Below, piece after piece: positions 1 through 11,058 of a stretch of 64,000 nt of DNA. Every line of letters begins with the position of its first letter. The stretch's first letter is position 1. Origin of the DNA: Ulota crispa (lineage: Eukaryota > Streptophyta > Bryopsida > Orthotrichales > Orthotrichaceae); NCBI GenBank assembly GCA_963920765.1, contig OY987243.1, forward strand, positions 21,571,419 to 21,635,418, in the 5' to 3' direction. Under the pieces are notes generated by a model. It was not told where the DNA came from, made no database searches, and worked only from the letters and a program-made list of their open reading frames with translations. Both the position numbers and the translations under genes were made by a program.

Positions 1-378
1 TGCAAAACAAGGTTAGTAGACTTTGAGTCTTCCTAGAGTAAAATTTTTGCTCCACACAAACTTTAGTTTTTTGACCATTCACAAGTATATGATGTTAGTT
101 TCACTCAAGAAAATTTTCAAATGCAAATATAGAATTTAGCTTATTCTAAATCACCTTGTAGTGCAAGGAGGTTCAATGAATTGGCAATACATTAATCATT
201 CTTTCATGATTTCTTGTGCAATGAGGAAGTCTTTATTTGAAATCTAAACAGCAAAAAGTTAGAAACAATCATTTGGAATATGTGAAAAAAAGTTTTGAGA
301 GTTTTGGATTTATAGAATGAAAGATAATAGAGCATGAAGTGAGAAGAATTTTTTTTTCTTGAAACTACCCAAACATAG
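1..378. other. AT-rich intergenic DNA
   Basis: No open frame with recognisable protein character and no clear repeat boundary was seen here. The sequence is AT-rich and runs up to the TTAA that flanks the element beginning at 383. Confidence 0.5.
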
Positions 379-382
379 TTAA

Positions 383-1028
383 CCCCTAAATGCCCAAGGC
401 CTTTTTTGAGCTTTTAGAAATTTGCTCTAAACTGAACAAAAAGTCAACATTTTGATAAGTTGTTTCAAAAAGATTTAAAATCTAACCGTACAAACTCAAA
501 CTAGATATGTTAATCATTACATTGGAAACAAAAACACAACAATAGCACTTATGGATTGAAAGATTATAATGTTTGATCAAGAGGGTGTTAAAATTGCAAA
601 AATGATTTCAAGTCTTTCAATTGTCTTTTCACATGCCAAATCTAAAGTGTTGGTCACCAAAAAAATATGGGGTTAAAGGGCATAACATATATAACTCCAA
701 TCCATTTATAGCTTTTCAAAGGCTATTTTACAATTTTTTAAAATGAATTTCTAGAGTGAATTTTTCTCCAAGATCTAGTGTATTTGAGGCTCATTTTCAT
801 GAGCTCTTAACACTAAAAAAGCCAAGATTGCAATGGTCACCCTTGCACAAAATCTTGAATAGAAAATTTACAAATAATCATTTTCAAAATCAGGTTTTTC
901 ATGCTAAAACTAGACTTCAAATAGAATAGTTCTAAAATATAAAATACTAAAAATAGTAGCTTAGTTAGGTTTTATTGAACTTCAAAATATTGGCGGCACC
1001 AAAATGTGGTGCCTTGGGCATTTAGGGG
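383..1028. mobile_element. TTAA-flanked CCCC...GGGG non-autonomous element A
   Basis: The element starts CCCCTAAATGCCCAAGGC and ends with its reverse complement; TTAA stands immediately outside both ends (379-382 and 1029-1032). The interior (646 bp) has no coding capacity. A reverse-complement relative, missing one terminus, lies at about 29157-29751 inside the transporter gene. TTAA target sites with CCY-type ends are the known signature of piggyBac transposons; that assignment is inference because no transposase is present. Confidence 0.7.
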
Positions 1029-1032
1029 TTAA

Positions 1033-2444
1033 CAAAGTTTGACTCCCTTCTAAATGTGATGTGAGATTTCAAATTTTTTTTGACAATTGTACATTATGTT
1101 TTTTTAGTTACATATTTGCCAAATTTCAAAAGTTGATGAGAGTTTTAGCATAAGATTCTCCAAAGATGCCCAAGCTGCCCAAGCTGCCCAACTTCTTTTG
1201 GGCAACACAACTTTTGAACCAATCATCCAATTGGGGAAAAAATTACATCTCCACTTACGGGATACATATTTGTACCTGGTGTAACAATTTTGAGAACATC
1301 CAATAAAAATTTACTCCATATGACCCTACCCAAGTTCTCAAGTGGTTGTTCAATAGCCACTTGGTCCTTTAGGGGTTAATCTTGAAAGTATGAATAACTT
1401 TCATATAAGGAACAAACTTTTCTAATTCTATTGAAAATTAAAATAATGATTTTAGCAGTACAAGGAATTTGGACCCAAGAATGGGCCCCTTCCCCAAAAC
1501 TATGGGAACTCTGGGAACACTTCCACAATACTTTCACATACGCAATCTGCAGCAGTCTGACATGGCATTAGGGCAACCACGTCAGACATTTTTATTTAAT
1601 TATTATTTTTGGAAGAATATTTTTTTGACTTTTTTTAATTTTATTTAATTTTATTATTGTTATTTTTCTGATGACCAGCAATGGCCATAACATTCAATAA
1701 CTTAAAGAGAGGCTGCCTTTCCCTCTCTTTAGGTATCATACACAAACTTCATTCTGACAATTTTTTTTTTTTTTTTTTTTTCTCCCACATCGATGTATGT
1801 GCACTAAACTGAACCTCTTTTTCATAAACTCTTTGACAAATTCAGCCAAGTGTCCCCATAGTTAAAGATGGGTGTGGAATATTCCACACCATTCCATCCA
1901 AAGGAAGGCATTGCCTAGTAATGCTACTGAACGTTATGACATTGGAAACATCCAAACTGACACCCCTTTCTTGGGTCCAAATCCCTTGTAATGCATGTAT
2001 TTGAAAGGAAAACTGCAAAAGGATCAATTAACTAATGCTTGATTTTGTAATCTCAATGAAAATATTCTTATGAAAAACATCGATTGTCAATATGCATTCA
2101 GCTTTGTATTTAGTAACCTCGATTACAGAAACTTACTAGTAAACAACATTTGTTATTGTGATAGTTTGAAATTTTGATTAATTGACTAGAGTCAAAAACT
2201 ATTGTTCACTAATCATTGTTTCATTATTCATCACATTTGCATCATATAAAAAGTCTATATACTAAGAAATGTCACATTACTCCTTCATCCTTGAGAAATT
2301 AAAGAAGGCGCCAAAACATTTGTGTAGTTTTTTTGCTTTTTGCAATTTTGAGTTTTAAAACTTATTCTGGCACCTACTTTAAGTTTCTATAAGTTTTTAT
2401 AGTGACCTTGTATTTACTTTCAGTGCATATATATAAAAATTCTC
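1033..2444. other. Intergenic DNA with weak inverted and dispersed repeats
   Basis: No gene seen. Another outward TTAA-facing end (GGGG then TTAA) lies at 1372-1379. A short segment near 1459-1485 (around GGACCCAAGAA) is repeated inverted near 1965-1995 and may bound a decayed element. A pure T run of about 22 lies near 1760-1781. Part of 1687-1860 resembles 38362-38690. Confidence 0.4.
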
Positions 2445-2448
2445 TTAA

Positions 2449-2535
2449 CCCTTAAATGCCGACAGGGACAAAAATTGTCCTTGGCAAATACATTGAGCCA
2501 GTGTATTCGCAGCCATAGGCCCTGGCGTTTAAGGG
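2449..2535. mobile_element. Very short TTAA-flanked element D
   Basis: An 87-bp unit begins CCCTTAAATGCC and ends GGCGTTTAAGGG, with TTAA on both sides (2445-2448 and 2536-2539). It is the smallest member of the TTAA-flanked group in this window and can fold on itself. No coding content. Confidence 0.55.
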
Positions 2536-2539
2536 TTAA

Positions 2540-4968
2540 ACCTACTATAGCCAATTGAATATTTTTGTTTGGTAAAACCTTGAGCAAAGAATGTCACTTA
2601 AAAAAGTTTCAAATTTCTAACTTACTTTTTGCATGTATGCTTGAATTGTATCTCAGTTTCAAATAAATGTCATTGCATTGATAACTTCATGTTGATTTGA
2701 ACATTAGTATCCACTACAAAGCTTGTTTATTGACTAAACAAATTATGATTCCACACCATCTATTGTTTGATTTCTAGTGAAATGCAATTCATGTTATCAT
2801 TGAAATCAAGTGATACAGGTTGCAATAACCAAAACCAAAACTTGCTTTATATCTTGCAATACCTAGATTGATATAGTGATTTCTTTTGTGGCAACTTATT
2901 TCTTATGGTTGCAACTAACTCTTTTAATTAGATACTTCAAATAATGTTTGAAAAGCATGTCAAAGTACATATATGTATTGAAGTTATTGCATAAAAATCT
3001 AAGGGATGCTTTTGCATTTCATATACATAAAGAAGACGTCTACAGTGTAATTTAGAAGAGCATTTAAAATATATATTTTTAGAATATAATTAAATTCCAA
3101 TTCACAAATCATATTTATTCAATCGGGTCTATTGTGGCACTTTCCAGTCTTCAACAATAAATTTTGAAATAAATTACTCAAATTTTCTTCTAAAGCATAT
3201 CATGAAATGAAAATCAAATTTTTTCTCAACAATATTATTTTGTTTATTATACCAAATTCTAATTGTAATAGTTTTGTGGGATTTTGTTTGTATAGTTTTT
3301 AGAATTTTTTTGGATGGGTTATTTACTAAAAAAAATAGGCTTTCAAATAAATCAATCTTGTACTCTTCAATTGTTTATAAAATGGACAATTTTTTTTGGA
3401 GAAATTTACCAAACACAAACACACAAATACAAGAACATATGGATAGATAATAACATAGCTTTTGTATGCATGGAACCTATTTACATCTATCAACCATCCA
3501 GAATTGAAGCTTGGTTTGTATGGATAAACTTATGGATACTGTGAATTCTCAAAACTTCTAAATGATTTATGAACCGTCAATTTTGGGGATTAACTTACTA
3601 GTGATTTTCTAACGAAGGTTTAGAATACCATAAACTAGTGATAGTATGACTACATTTAAAATAAATATGTTTTTCTTTTTAGCAAAGAGGGTTCAATAAT
3701 GGTTTGGATTTTCCTTAAACTACCTTGTTATTGTTTGTAAGAAAATTTGGTTTTCATAAGTACATTTCCATTGCTTTCATCATCAAGTTTTTGAAATGTT
3801 CATAGTACATTTTGTTTGCTTGCTTCACAACTTATAGATACTTTAGTATCAATATGGTTGGACCTACATTTGCACAAACCAAATTTATTTTACAAAATTT
3901 GAAAACAAAACATGGGCTTTATACAAATCATTTGTACTCAATATGAATTCTCTAAGATTGTTTTCTACATGTTTAGAGTATTTGGCTCTAACCATAGAAG
4001 TATTTATTTTCAATCAAATATTGAAGTAGCTGTTTTAAGAACATTCATTGAATAAGAAAAATCTACACTGTGGGGTACATCATGTTTTTATATATTCTGG
4101 TTCTAGAAGATAAAAGTGTATATTTTTGTGCTGGGTAAATCTTTAAAAAAACATATACAAGAAAAAAAAACATTTGGGTGAATGACAACGAGTTTAAAAA
4201 TGCATGAGGCATGCTTGAATTCATTTTTATGTTCAAATTTAAACACTTGTTTTGAAAGGCCCATTACATTTTGTAACTTGGACGTGAACAACTCTTTAAA
4301 ATTTTGGAAGCAACAATGGTACTTTTGTGAGTTTCTCATCAAATTATAATCTAGACTAAGCAATCTCCATTTGGCATTACTTATTGGATGTTGTTTTTTT
4401 AGAAAGCCTAAGGCATTCTAAATTTGATTGATAGTATTATCTTTATAAAGATGTGATGTGACACATGGTGCATATAATTTTTGGAAACCAAACAAAGATG
4501 TTAAACAAAAGCACTAAGTTGGGCATAATATCTTGAAGTAAAAAACCACCATACACATCAAACTTGCACAAATAGGAAATATGGGTTTAAAATACCAAAA
4601 ATCTTGTAAGCATCAAATGTAAATGTCATTTAATGGTGAGCAATGGTCACATTACCATCATAATTGAGTTCCACTACAAAACATCATTGTTTTGTGTTAT
4701 TTTTAAACATCTGAATTTCATGCACCGCATAGTGATTTTCAACATACAAGTTGTGGTGTCCACAGTAACTTTCAACCACCCAAGCTCTTGTGTTAGCAAT
4801 GGTATCAGCAACAAAGCTTTTGATTCCCAAACTACAGTATAATAATGCCTACATTGGCCAACAACAAGTGGCATTCACAAACCACAACTTTAACATCTAC
4901 ATCAACTTTCAACATCGAGTATGACATCCACTTGATATCAACGCCTAAGCGCATCCTCAATGAAACAA
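2540..4968. other. AT-rich intergenic DNA, no gene seen
   Basis: Only short chance open frames occur, without protein-like composition or splice context. No RNA gene or repeat with defined ends was recognised. Confidence 0.5.
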
Positions 4969-4972
4969 TTAA

Positions 4973-5375
4973 CCCCTGAAGGGCCCTTGGGCCTCTAAGA
5001 TACAGGTACGTATCTGTAGCGGACTTGGATATGCATGGTTTAGGCGACTTTAATAGGCGTTGGGTCACCCAGAGATGAGCCATGCAATTCCGCAATATGG
5101 CCACATGTCTAGTACGGCTTGAGTTGTTATGGAGGCAAGGTGGCCTCGTCAACCTAGAAATCAAGTACCGTACCTATATCGTATGCAAGTGCGGATACAA
5201 ACCTCAACTTGCGGAATTTGACAAGGTCTCTTCTCAAAAAAATGCACAACCAGATTCGGCTTGAAATTTACTACAAGTTGTCAGTGTACATGAAAGTCTA
5301 AAAATGCCGCAATATCCCCCAATACCAGCAATACAGCACATTACGGCCGCAAAGGGCGTTTGGGTCGTTCAGGGG
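4973..5375. mobile_element. TTAA-flanked element E
   Basis: 403 bp between TTAA sites (4969-4972, 5376-5379). The left end reads CCCCTGAAGGGCCCTTGG and the right end is an imperfect reverse complement (CGTTCAGGGG). The left end closely matches the right end of the element at 38060-38283. Short open frames inside look like chance. Confidence 0.6.
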
Positions 5376-5744
5376 TTAATGAGTTGTGCCGAATGTAACT
5401 TCACAATGGATCCATGAGACATAGAAAAAATTAAAATTGCAGCCTCTACATGACTAGTGATTGTTGAGGGCACTCCAAATCTTACCTTGCGTTCTTCAAA
5501 ACTTTCTCTTTGTTGTGCCCTCCACTCCACTCACTATAACTTGGTCAACATCATCATGGCATCAAATGCATTAATTAGGGCAAGGAAGGTTAGAAACTTT
5601 GCAACTAAGAAGAGTGCCAACGTTGTCAAAGGTACTTGCACATCATTCAACATAAAAAAAAAATGTCAATGCTACTCCCTTAAACCTCACACATTGGGTT
5701 GCTTTTTCTCTTAGGAAGTAAGCACTTTTGCATTAATAATGCTC

Positions 5745-6385
5745 TAAGGTGTGGTGTGCATAGACAACCTTTCTACTACCCAAAATATTGTACTTAGGTT
5801 ACTTTAACAAGTAGGTTGCCTTTCCTAAGAAAGTTACCTTATGACTCGTCACTTGATCTCTTGGAGGCGCATGCAGCTCTTTTAAATACCTTAGTTTCAC
5901 ACAATTTATGTCATGGACACCGCTAGTTTGTTTTTTCCCAATTTCTATTGTTGTTGCCAAGTCCTTTAAAACTTATTTACGATGGAAAATCATTATAGTA
6001 TCAATAAATATTTTTATAGTGTAAAATGTCAAGAAATTAGTGTGGGCAACCTCAATGCACTATTTAGTGCATATTGAATATTGCAGTTAGGTTGCCCTAG
6101 ACTAACTTTTGGACATTTTACACTATATTAATATATAATGCTGCTACAATTATTTTCATCAATAATTATTGCAAAAAGAGTAATTAAATATCTTGGCAAC
6201 AATAGTGACTACTGCAAACAAACAAACTAGCTACGCCCACATTGTAAACTATGTAAAATCTTAAAATCTAGAGAGTTACATGTGCTTCCACTAAGCTACG
6301 CAATGAGTCGTGAGGTAACTTTCCAAATAAAGACTCAATCTAATTGCTAAGGCAACCTAAACGCAATATTCAATATAAACTTAAG
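5745..6385. repeat. Composite inverted repeat related to 32595-32905
   Basis: Two divergent halves face each other: about 5750-6062 in reverse and 6070-6385 forward. Shared landmarks are CATTTTACACTAT, an ATGAGTCRTGAGGTAACTT stretch and end motifs around GCAATATT. The forward half aligns with 32595-32905 in transporter intron 7. It is a dispersed MITE-like family of unknown superfamily. Confidence 0.5.
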
Positions 6386-6388
6386 GTA

Positions 6389-6598
6389 GACAGTTGTAAT
6401 TTTGACCCCTGTTATAATCCCGTCTGAATGTATGCAGAGAGGGTATTTTGTGCCTAGAATCTAGATAGGTCATAGATGCCCTATTTTTTAGGTCCCAAAA
6501 AGTAAGGCATCTATGACCTACCTAGATTATGGGCACAAAATACCCTCCTTGCATACATTCATACGGGATTACAACATGGGATAGAATTACGACTGTTT
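6389..6598. repeat. Long imperfect hairpin
   Basis: Arms of nearly 100 bp (6389-6485 and 6500-6598) pair with few mismatches around a loop of about 14 bp. The arms share GGGTATTTTGTGCC and GGTCATAGATGCC in opposite orientation. It is probably a foldback MITE; a transcript would form a long double-stranded RNA. Confidence 0.65.
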
Positions 6599-6604
6599 AC
6601 AGGT

Positions 6605-6719
6605 ACATTCACACTTGGTGTTAGGAGGAATATTAGCAAAGAAAAATTAGATGAGTTTGGACACACCTTTAAATTACATTCATACTGCTAATACCCCTCC
6701 TAACACCAAGTGTGAACAT
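6605..6719. repeat. Second hairpin, adjacent to the first
   Basis: Left arm 6605-6638 and right arm 6686-6719 are near-perfect reverse complements (core ACACTTGGTGTTAGGAGG). The loop is about 47 bp. It lies a few bases beyond the larger hairpin. Confidence 0.6.
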
Positions 6720-6889
6720 ACTCGCTTACTGAAGAATGGTTGCATTTTCAAACTTGGGTAAAAAGAGTGAGGATCATAAGGAGGAAGATTCTAACGATTG
6801 TCTATTAAATAGACATACAGTACAAAAGACTAAATACTATTCTATTTCCCATGCCAGAAAAAGTTGCGCTTACCGGTGGCCGCTTCTTG

Positions 6890-6945
6890 TTGTTTAGGAT
6901 GACGTCAGAAGGTCCCCAATGGAAAGGAAATTCACGTGGCTCTGC
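6890..6945. promoter_or_regulatory. CRE/as-1-like TGACGTCA and G-box CACGTG
   Basis: TGACGTCA lies near 6900 and CACGTG near 6933, about 30 bp apart. Both are known plant bZIP-type binding cores. They fall at the 3' end of the small minus-strand ORF, so any promoter role is uncertain. Confidence 0.3.
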
Positions 6946-7225
6946 AGGAGGTACGTATGCTACTCCGTAATAAATCAGCTACATACAATACAGTATCCTC
7001 CATATCATACGAATGACCATACAGGACGGGCTGAGCCGGTGGGGTCCAGCTCCGGCCACTTGGAGCCCGAGGGTCGTCGACTTCCATACCGTGCCGGAAA
7101 CCAGGACGCGGATTTCGGGAGCGCTCGATTTGGACACGGAGCATGTGGTTTGGCGCATCTTGCGGGGTCGCTTTCCAGGTGTTGATAGTGTCGGAATTTC
7201 CAGCTCGGGAATGTGAGTCTGTCAT
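6932..7225 (-). CDS. Small divergent ORF of unknown function, or first exon
   Basis: A 97-codon frame starts at an ATG at 7225 and reads leftward, divergent from MED6. It is GC-richer than its surroundings and has a mixed, protein-like composition (Arg/Ser/Pro-rich, with a segment around YDMEDTVLYVADLL). I do not recognise a family. Its first ten or so codons (starting MTDSHSRAGNS) recur, with the ATG, in the downstream-lying tandem array, so the array looks like duplicated 5' end plus promoter of this gene. It could be one exon of a longer gene, since a possible donor (GTACCT) occurs near its 3' end, or a non-coding transcript. Confidence 0.3.
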   Translation of the reverse strand: MTDSHSRAGNSDTINTWKATPQDAPNHMLRVQIERSRNPRPGFRHGMEVDDPRAPSGRSWTPPAQPVLYGHSYDMEDTVLYVADLLRSSIRTSCRAT

Positions 7226-8348
7226 TTCTAGAAACGAAAAATTCGCACGAAAACCGCGAAAGCTGAGCCTGAGAGCGTGTTTTACGGTAGGATCTGATTT
7301 AACACTCAGCTAGGTCTCCAATCCGGATTTTACAACTCCATGATAAGTTTTTCTCTGCATTTCGATGAATTTGATCACCCGGAATGAAGCTAATTTCACT
7401 GATTAAGTTTGTTTGCTAATGTTTCTAGAGTTTCGAAATATTCGGGATTTGAATTTCCAGCTCGGGAACGTGAGTCTGTCATTTCTAGAAACGAAAAATT
7501 TGCACGAAATCCGCGAAAGCTGAGCCCTGAGAGGGTGTTTTACGGTAGGATTTGATGCAAAGCTCAGTTAGGGTTTTCCAATTTGTATTGTACCACTCCT
7601 GGATAAGCTTTTCTCTGCATTTTGATGAATTCGATCACCCGGAGTCAAGCTAATTTCATTGATTAAGCTTTTGCTCATGTAATATAGGATTTAGAATTAC
7701 TCGGGATTCGAATTTCCAGCTCGGGAACGTGAATCTGTCATTTCTAGAAACGAAAAATTCGCACGAAAACCGCGAAACCTCGAAACCTAAGGATGTTGTA
7801 CGATAGGGTTTGATGCAAAGCTCAGTTAGGGTTTGCAATCCGGATTGCGCAGCTCCAGGATAACTCTTTCTATTCATTTCGATGAATTTGATCACCCGGA
7901 ATCAAGCTAAATTTCATTGATGGTAGGGTTTGATGCAAAGCCCAGTTAGGGTTTTGAATTCGGATTGCACAACTCCAAGATAAGCTTTTCTATTAATTTT
8001 AATGAATTCGATCACCCCGAAGCAAGCTAAATTTCGTTGATTAAGTTTTTGCTAATGTTTTCTAGGGTTTCGAAATATTCTGGATTTGAATTTCCAGCTC
8101 GGGAACGTGAATCTGTCATTTCTAGAAACGAAAAATTCGCACGAAATCCGCGAAACCGCGAAACCTAAGGATTGTGTTATGGTACGGTTTGATGCAAAGC
8201 TGAGTTAGCGTTTTCAATCCGGACTGCGCAACTCCAGGATAAGCTTTTCTCTGCATTTCGATGAATTCGATCACCCGGAATCAAGCTAAATTTCTGTGAT
8301 TAAGTTTTCGCTAATGTTTCTAGGGTTTCGAAATACTCGGGATTTGAG
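7194..8348. repeat. Tandem array, ~258-bp unit, between divergent ORF and MED6
   Basis: Four copies of the block starting GAATTTCCAGCTCGGGA occur at 7194, 7451, 7710 and 8088. Spacings are 257, 259 and 378; the longest contains an extra ~120-bp half-unit from about 7921. Each unit carries a telobox-like TTAGGGTTT, TTTGATGCAAAGC and GATCACCCGGA. On the minus strand each copy carries ATGACAGA followed by the opening codons of the ORF at 6932-7225. The array fills most of the space upstream of MED6 and probably lies in a shared promoter. Confidence 0.75.
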
Positions 8349-8579
8349 TGTTTGTGATGATTCTACTTCTGAATTTTGAGTACGGGAAAATAATTTAATG
8401 CAACGGATTTAAGGTCTTGCGAAGTATTTTTCGGATTTAGAGAACAGCGCTCGGCAAGCAGCAAGCTGCACTTTGGTTGCTGTAGATATAAGGCTTTTAG
8501 ACCTGGAGGAATGATCGAGGCTGATGATTGTTATCTCATTTGCGACGACCACGTTTGAGAGGATATGGTGTGAATAAAA

Positions 8580-8751
8580 ATTGTTTTTTATCTATCAGTA
8601 TTTGAAGCTAGGGTTTCATGGCAACACTGGAGACGTGGTCGCAGTCGTGAGCTTCTTCGTTGATACTGAAAGGGGATCCAGTTTTGCAAGCACACTGAAG
8701 AGCCAATCGGGAGTTTTTGACAGCGCGAGGGGGTGAATTAGGGTTTCAGCG
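8580..8751 (+). promoter_or_regulatory. MED6 5' leader with telobox motifs
   Basis: AGCTAGGGTTTCATGG (about 8608) and AATTAGGGTTTCAGCG (directly before the start codon) contain the plant telobox core AAACCCT in reverse. Teloboxes are typical of promoters and leaders of growth-related plant genes. No unambiguous TATA box was identified. Confidence 0.4.
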
Positions 8752-11058
8752 ATGGCGATGGCGATGGGGGTGCCACCAGCAGCAGCAGCAGAGGGCGTTC
8801 CGGGGACGGAGATGACGAGCATCAGCTTTCGGGACCAGCTCTGGCTGAGCGCTTATCCTTTAGATCGCCACCTGGTGTTTGACTACTTTGCTTTGTCTCC
8901 GTTCTACGACCGTACATGCAACAATGAGCAGCTCCGCATGGAGTCTATTCATCCTTTGGACATGAACCATCTCTCGTGCGTGACTCTCCTGACTCACCTG
9001 CTCGTATTGCATGTTTACACTTTCAACGTAGTTTTAGTGTTTGCGATGTGAAAAGGTTATGGCATTGCTGAATGGTTTTGTAAGTGGTTTTAGTGATTCT
9101 GATGTGAAAAGGTCATGGTATTATTGGATGGTTTTGTACGTGATTTTAGTTTTTGTGATGTGAAAAGGTCATGGCATTATTGGATGATTTTGCAAGTGGT
9201 TTTAGTATTTGTGATGTGAAGGTGGTCGCATTATTGGATGGTTTTATAAGTGGTTTTAGTGTTTGTGCTGTGAAGGTCATGGCATTATTGGATGGTTTTG
9301 TCAGTGGTTTTTAGTGTTTGTGATGTGAAGGTCATGGCAATATTGGATGGTTCTGTAAGTGGTTTTAGTGTTTGTGATGTGAAAAGGTCATGGCATTATT
9401 GGATGGTTTTTGTGTATCTTGCAGGAAGAGGACAGGTATGGAATACATACTGCAGGATGCACAGGAACCTCACTTGTTTGTGATTCGCAAGCAGAAACGT
9501 GAGGGTCCTGAAAAAGTATCGGCACAAGCTGCATATTATGTTTTAGATGGTTCTATCTACCAGGCTCCGCACCTTTACAACGTCATCGGTTCTCGTGTTG
9601 TAAGCTATCCTACAAATTACCTTTTGCTTTTTTTTTCGGCCTTTTTTTCTTCTTATCTTTGTCTTGACGATGATGGATTGGTTGATTCATTGCCATTCTA
9701 AACTTGTGAGATCGGTTCAGAATTTTCACATGACGGAGTTTCAACTTGGTATGCAGGTGCGGTCCTTGTATCATATCACGAACGCGTTTGCACAAGCCTC
9801 TACAAAGCTAGAGAAGCTTGGGAATGGTAAATTCTTATTCCAACGTAACTTGAGCGAAGTCTATTCTAGATTGGTTGTCAATACAGGTTTTCCTTGAATT
9901 TATGCAAAGTGAGAGTGCTGAAGTTAAAGGGTCACTCTGGTATGAAACTTTTTTGAAAGACGTGAAGAAACGTGACTCTTGTTTTTCGCCACTCATCATT
10001 TCAGTGCAACCAACGTTGTTTTCTAAGCCAGTCAAGTTTCTCAGAAAAGGGAGAAAAGTTGGTGATTCTTCAGGTACGGAGACTGAGAATGGGAAGGCAG
10101 GAAGCGACAGTGACGCTGACGTGCAAGTAAAGAAACCAACCACCAAGGTGGTGGACGTGAAGGAAGTCATGCGCGTGGATTCGATCCTTGCCGGTATTAT
10201 GCGGAAGGTAGCTAATCTATAACCACTATTATGTTGCCTAACAAACCAAATATAAAAGTTAATGTTTGGCTGTATAATCGAAATTCTGTAACTTGAACCC
10301 TTTTCCTCTGATGGAAGAGCTGGAATTAACCATATGATTGAGCCTTTCCACATACATAAGAGTGTGACCTTTTGGTAGATGTATAAAGTTTTGAAGATAT
10401 CTTTGCGTGTAACATCCGAATTTGTTGAGATCAGATTTTGAATCACTTTGTGTGATTTTCTTATGCAATTTTCAACTGGGAGATTATAGCATTTATAGCC
10501 TTTATACTTGACATGTGACAAGTTCATAATCCTGTTTCTATTCAAAGATGACTGGCCATAGACATTTAGCCAAGTCAGGCTTACATCCAAATTGCTTGAT
10601 AAAGATCATCAAAGTGTAAAAGATGAGTTGCTGTTGGTACCTGGAGTTCGTCAATAGGATATTGTTTTAGTGCCCTACGGTTTCAGTTCTCTACCTTGCC
10701 CCAGTTTTTCTATGAAGTTAAGATGCATATATGGGTTTTGGAATGTCAAAATTTGTGTTTCTCCCTTTCTAACATCTCCATCGAGTAAATTTTTTTGCTT
10801 TTTGTCATTTTGTGCATTCTCCAATTAATTTTCAGTCAGTTCATTTGCTTCGTAGTTTAACTTGAAATGGTATCAACAACCTTGCAGTTACCACCCGCTC
10901 CTCCACCTCCGGCACCATTGGTTCCAGTAATTAATCCAGTTCCAGGGACCGAAGCTATTACTCAAGCGCCAGCAGCCTCCGAAGTCCACCAAGACCAGGG
11001 AGGCAACAGGAATCAGCAAGAACAAGCTCCCGCAAAGAGACTGAAGGTGGAGAGATAA
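8752..11058 (+). CDS. MED6: Mediator complex subunit 6 (MED6)
   Basis: MED6 is a head-module subunit of Mediator and helps connect transcription factors to RNA polymerase II in the nucleus. Inferred exons are 8752-8975, 9425-9599, 9757-9826, 10074-10207 and 10888-11058, all with GT-AG borders and matching phases, giving 257 aa (plant MED6 is about 250). The conserved Med6 domain spans roughly residues 12-155 and shows [44 protein letters not shown] and [13 protein letters not shown] Ser/Asp/Lys-rich linker leads to [15 protein letters not shown] and then the plant-typical Pro-rich segment ([10 protein letters not shown]) and basic end ([10 protein letters not shown]). The start ATG is within a GCGATG repeat; two downstream in-frame ATGs are alternatives. 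A longer exon 4 beginning at 9887 was rejected because its phase does not fit exon 3. Intron 1 carries a minisatellite. Confidence 0.93.
9025..9415. repeat. ~55-bp minisatellite in MED6 intron 1
   Basis: Seven consecutive units of about 54-57 bp share GTTTTAGTGTTTGTGATGTG, AAGGTCATGGCATTATTGG and a final GGTTTTGTAAGTG. Most units end in TTTGTAAGT or a near variant, which is a strong 5' splice consensus. The last unit runs straight into the exon 2 acceptor. Confidence 0.8.

Noticed and set aside
7013..7216. Plus-strand frame overlapping the divergent ORF
   Set aside because: Looks plausible as protein, but the duplicated start codon and array structure favour the minus strand. Neither frame is proven.
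9875..10222. Treating 9887-10222 as one continuous MED6 exon
   Set aside because: The phase of exon 3 does not match an acceptor at 9886. The 9887-10073 translation is not MED6-like, whereas an acceptor at 10073 restores phase and family similarity.
9835..10590. 251-codon minus-strand frame opposite MED6 exons 3-4
   Set aside because: Antisense to conserved MED6 coding sequence, no family resemblance, no splice or promoter context. Treated as a shadow.
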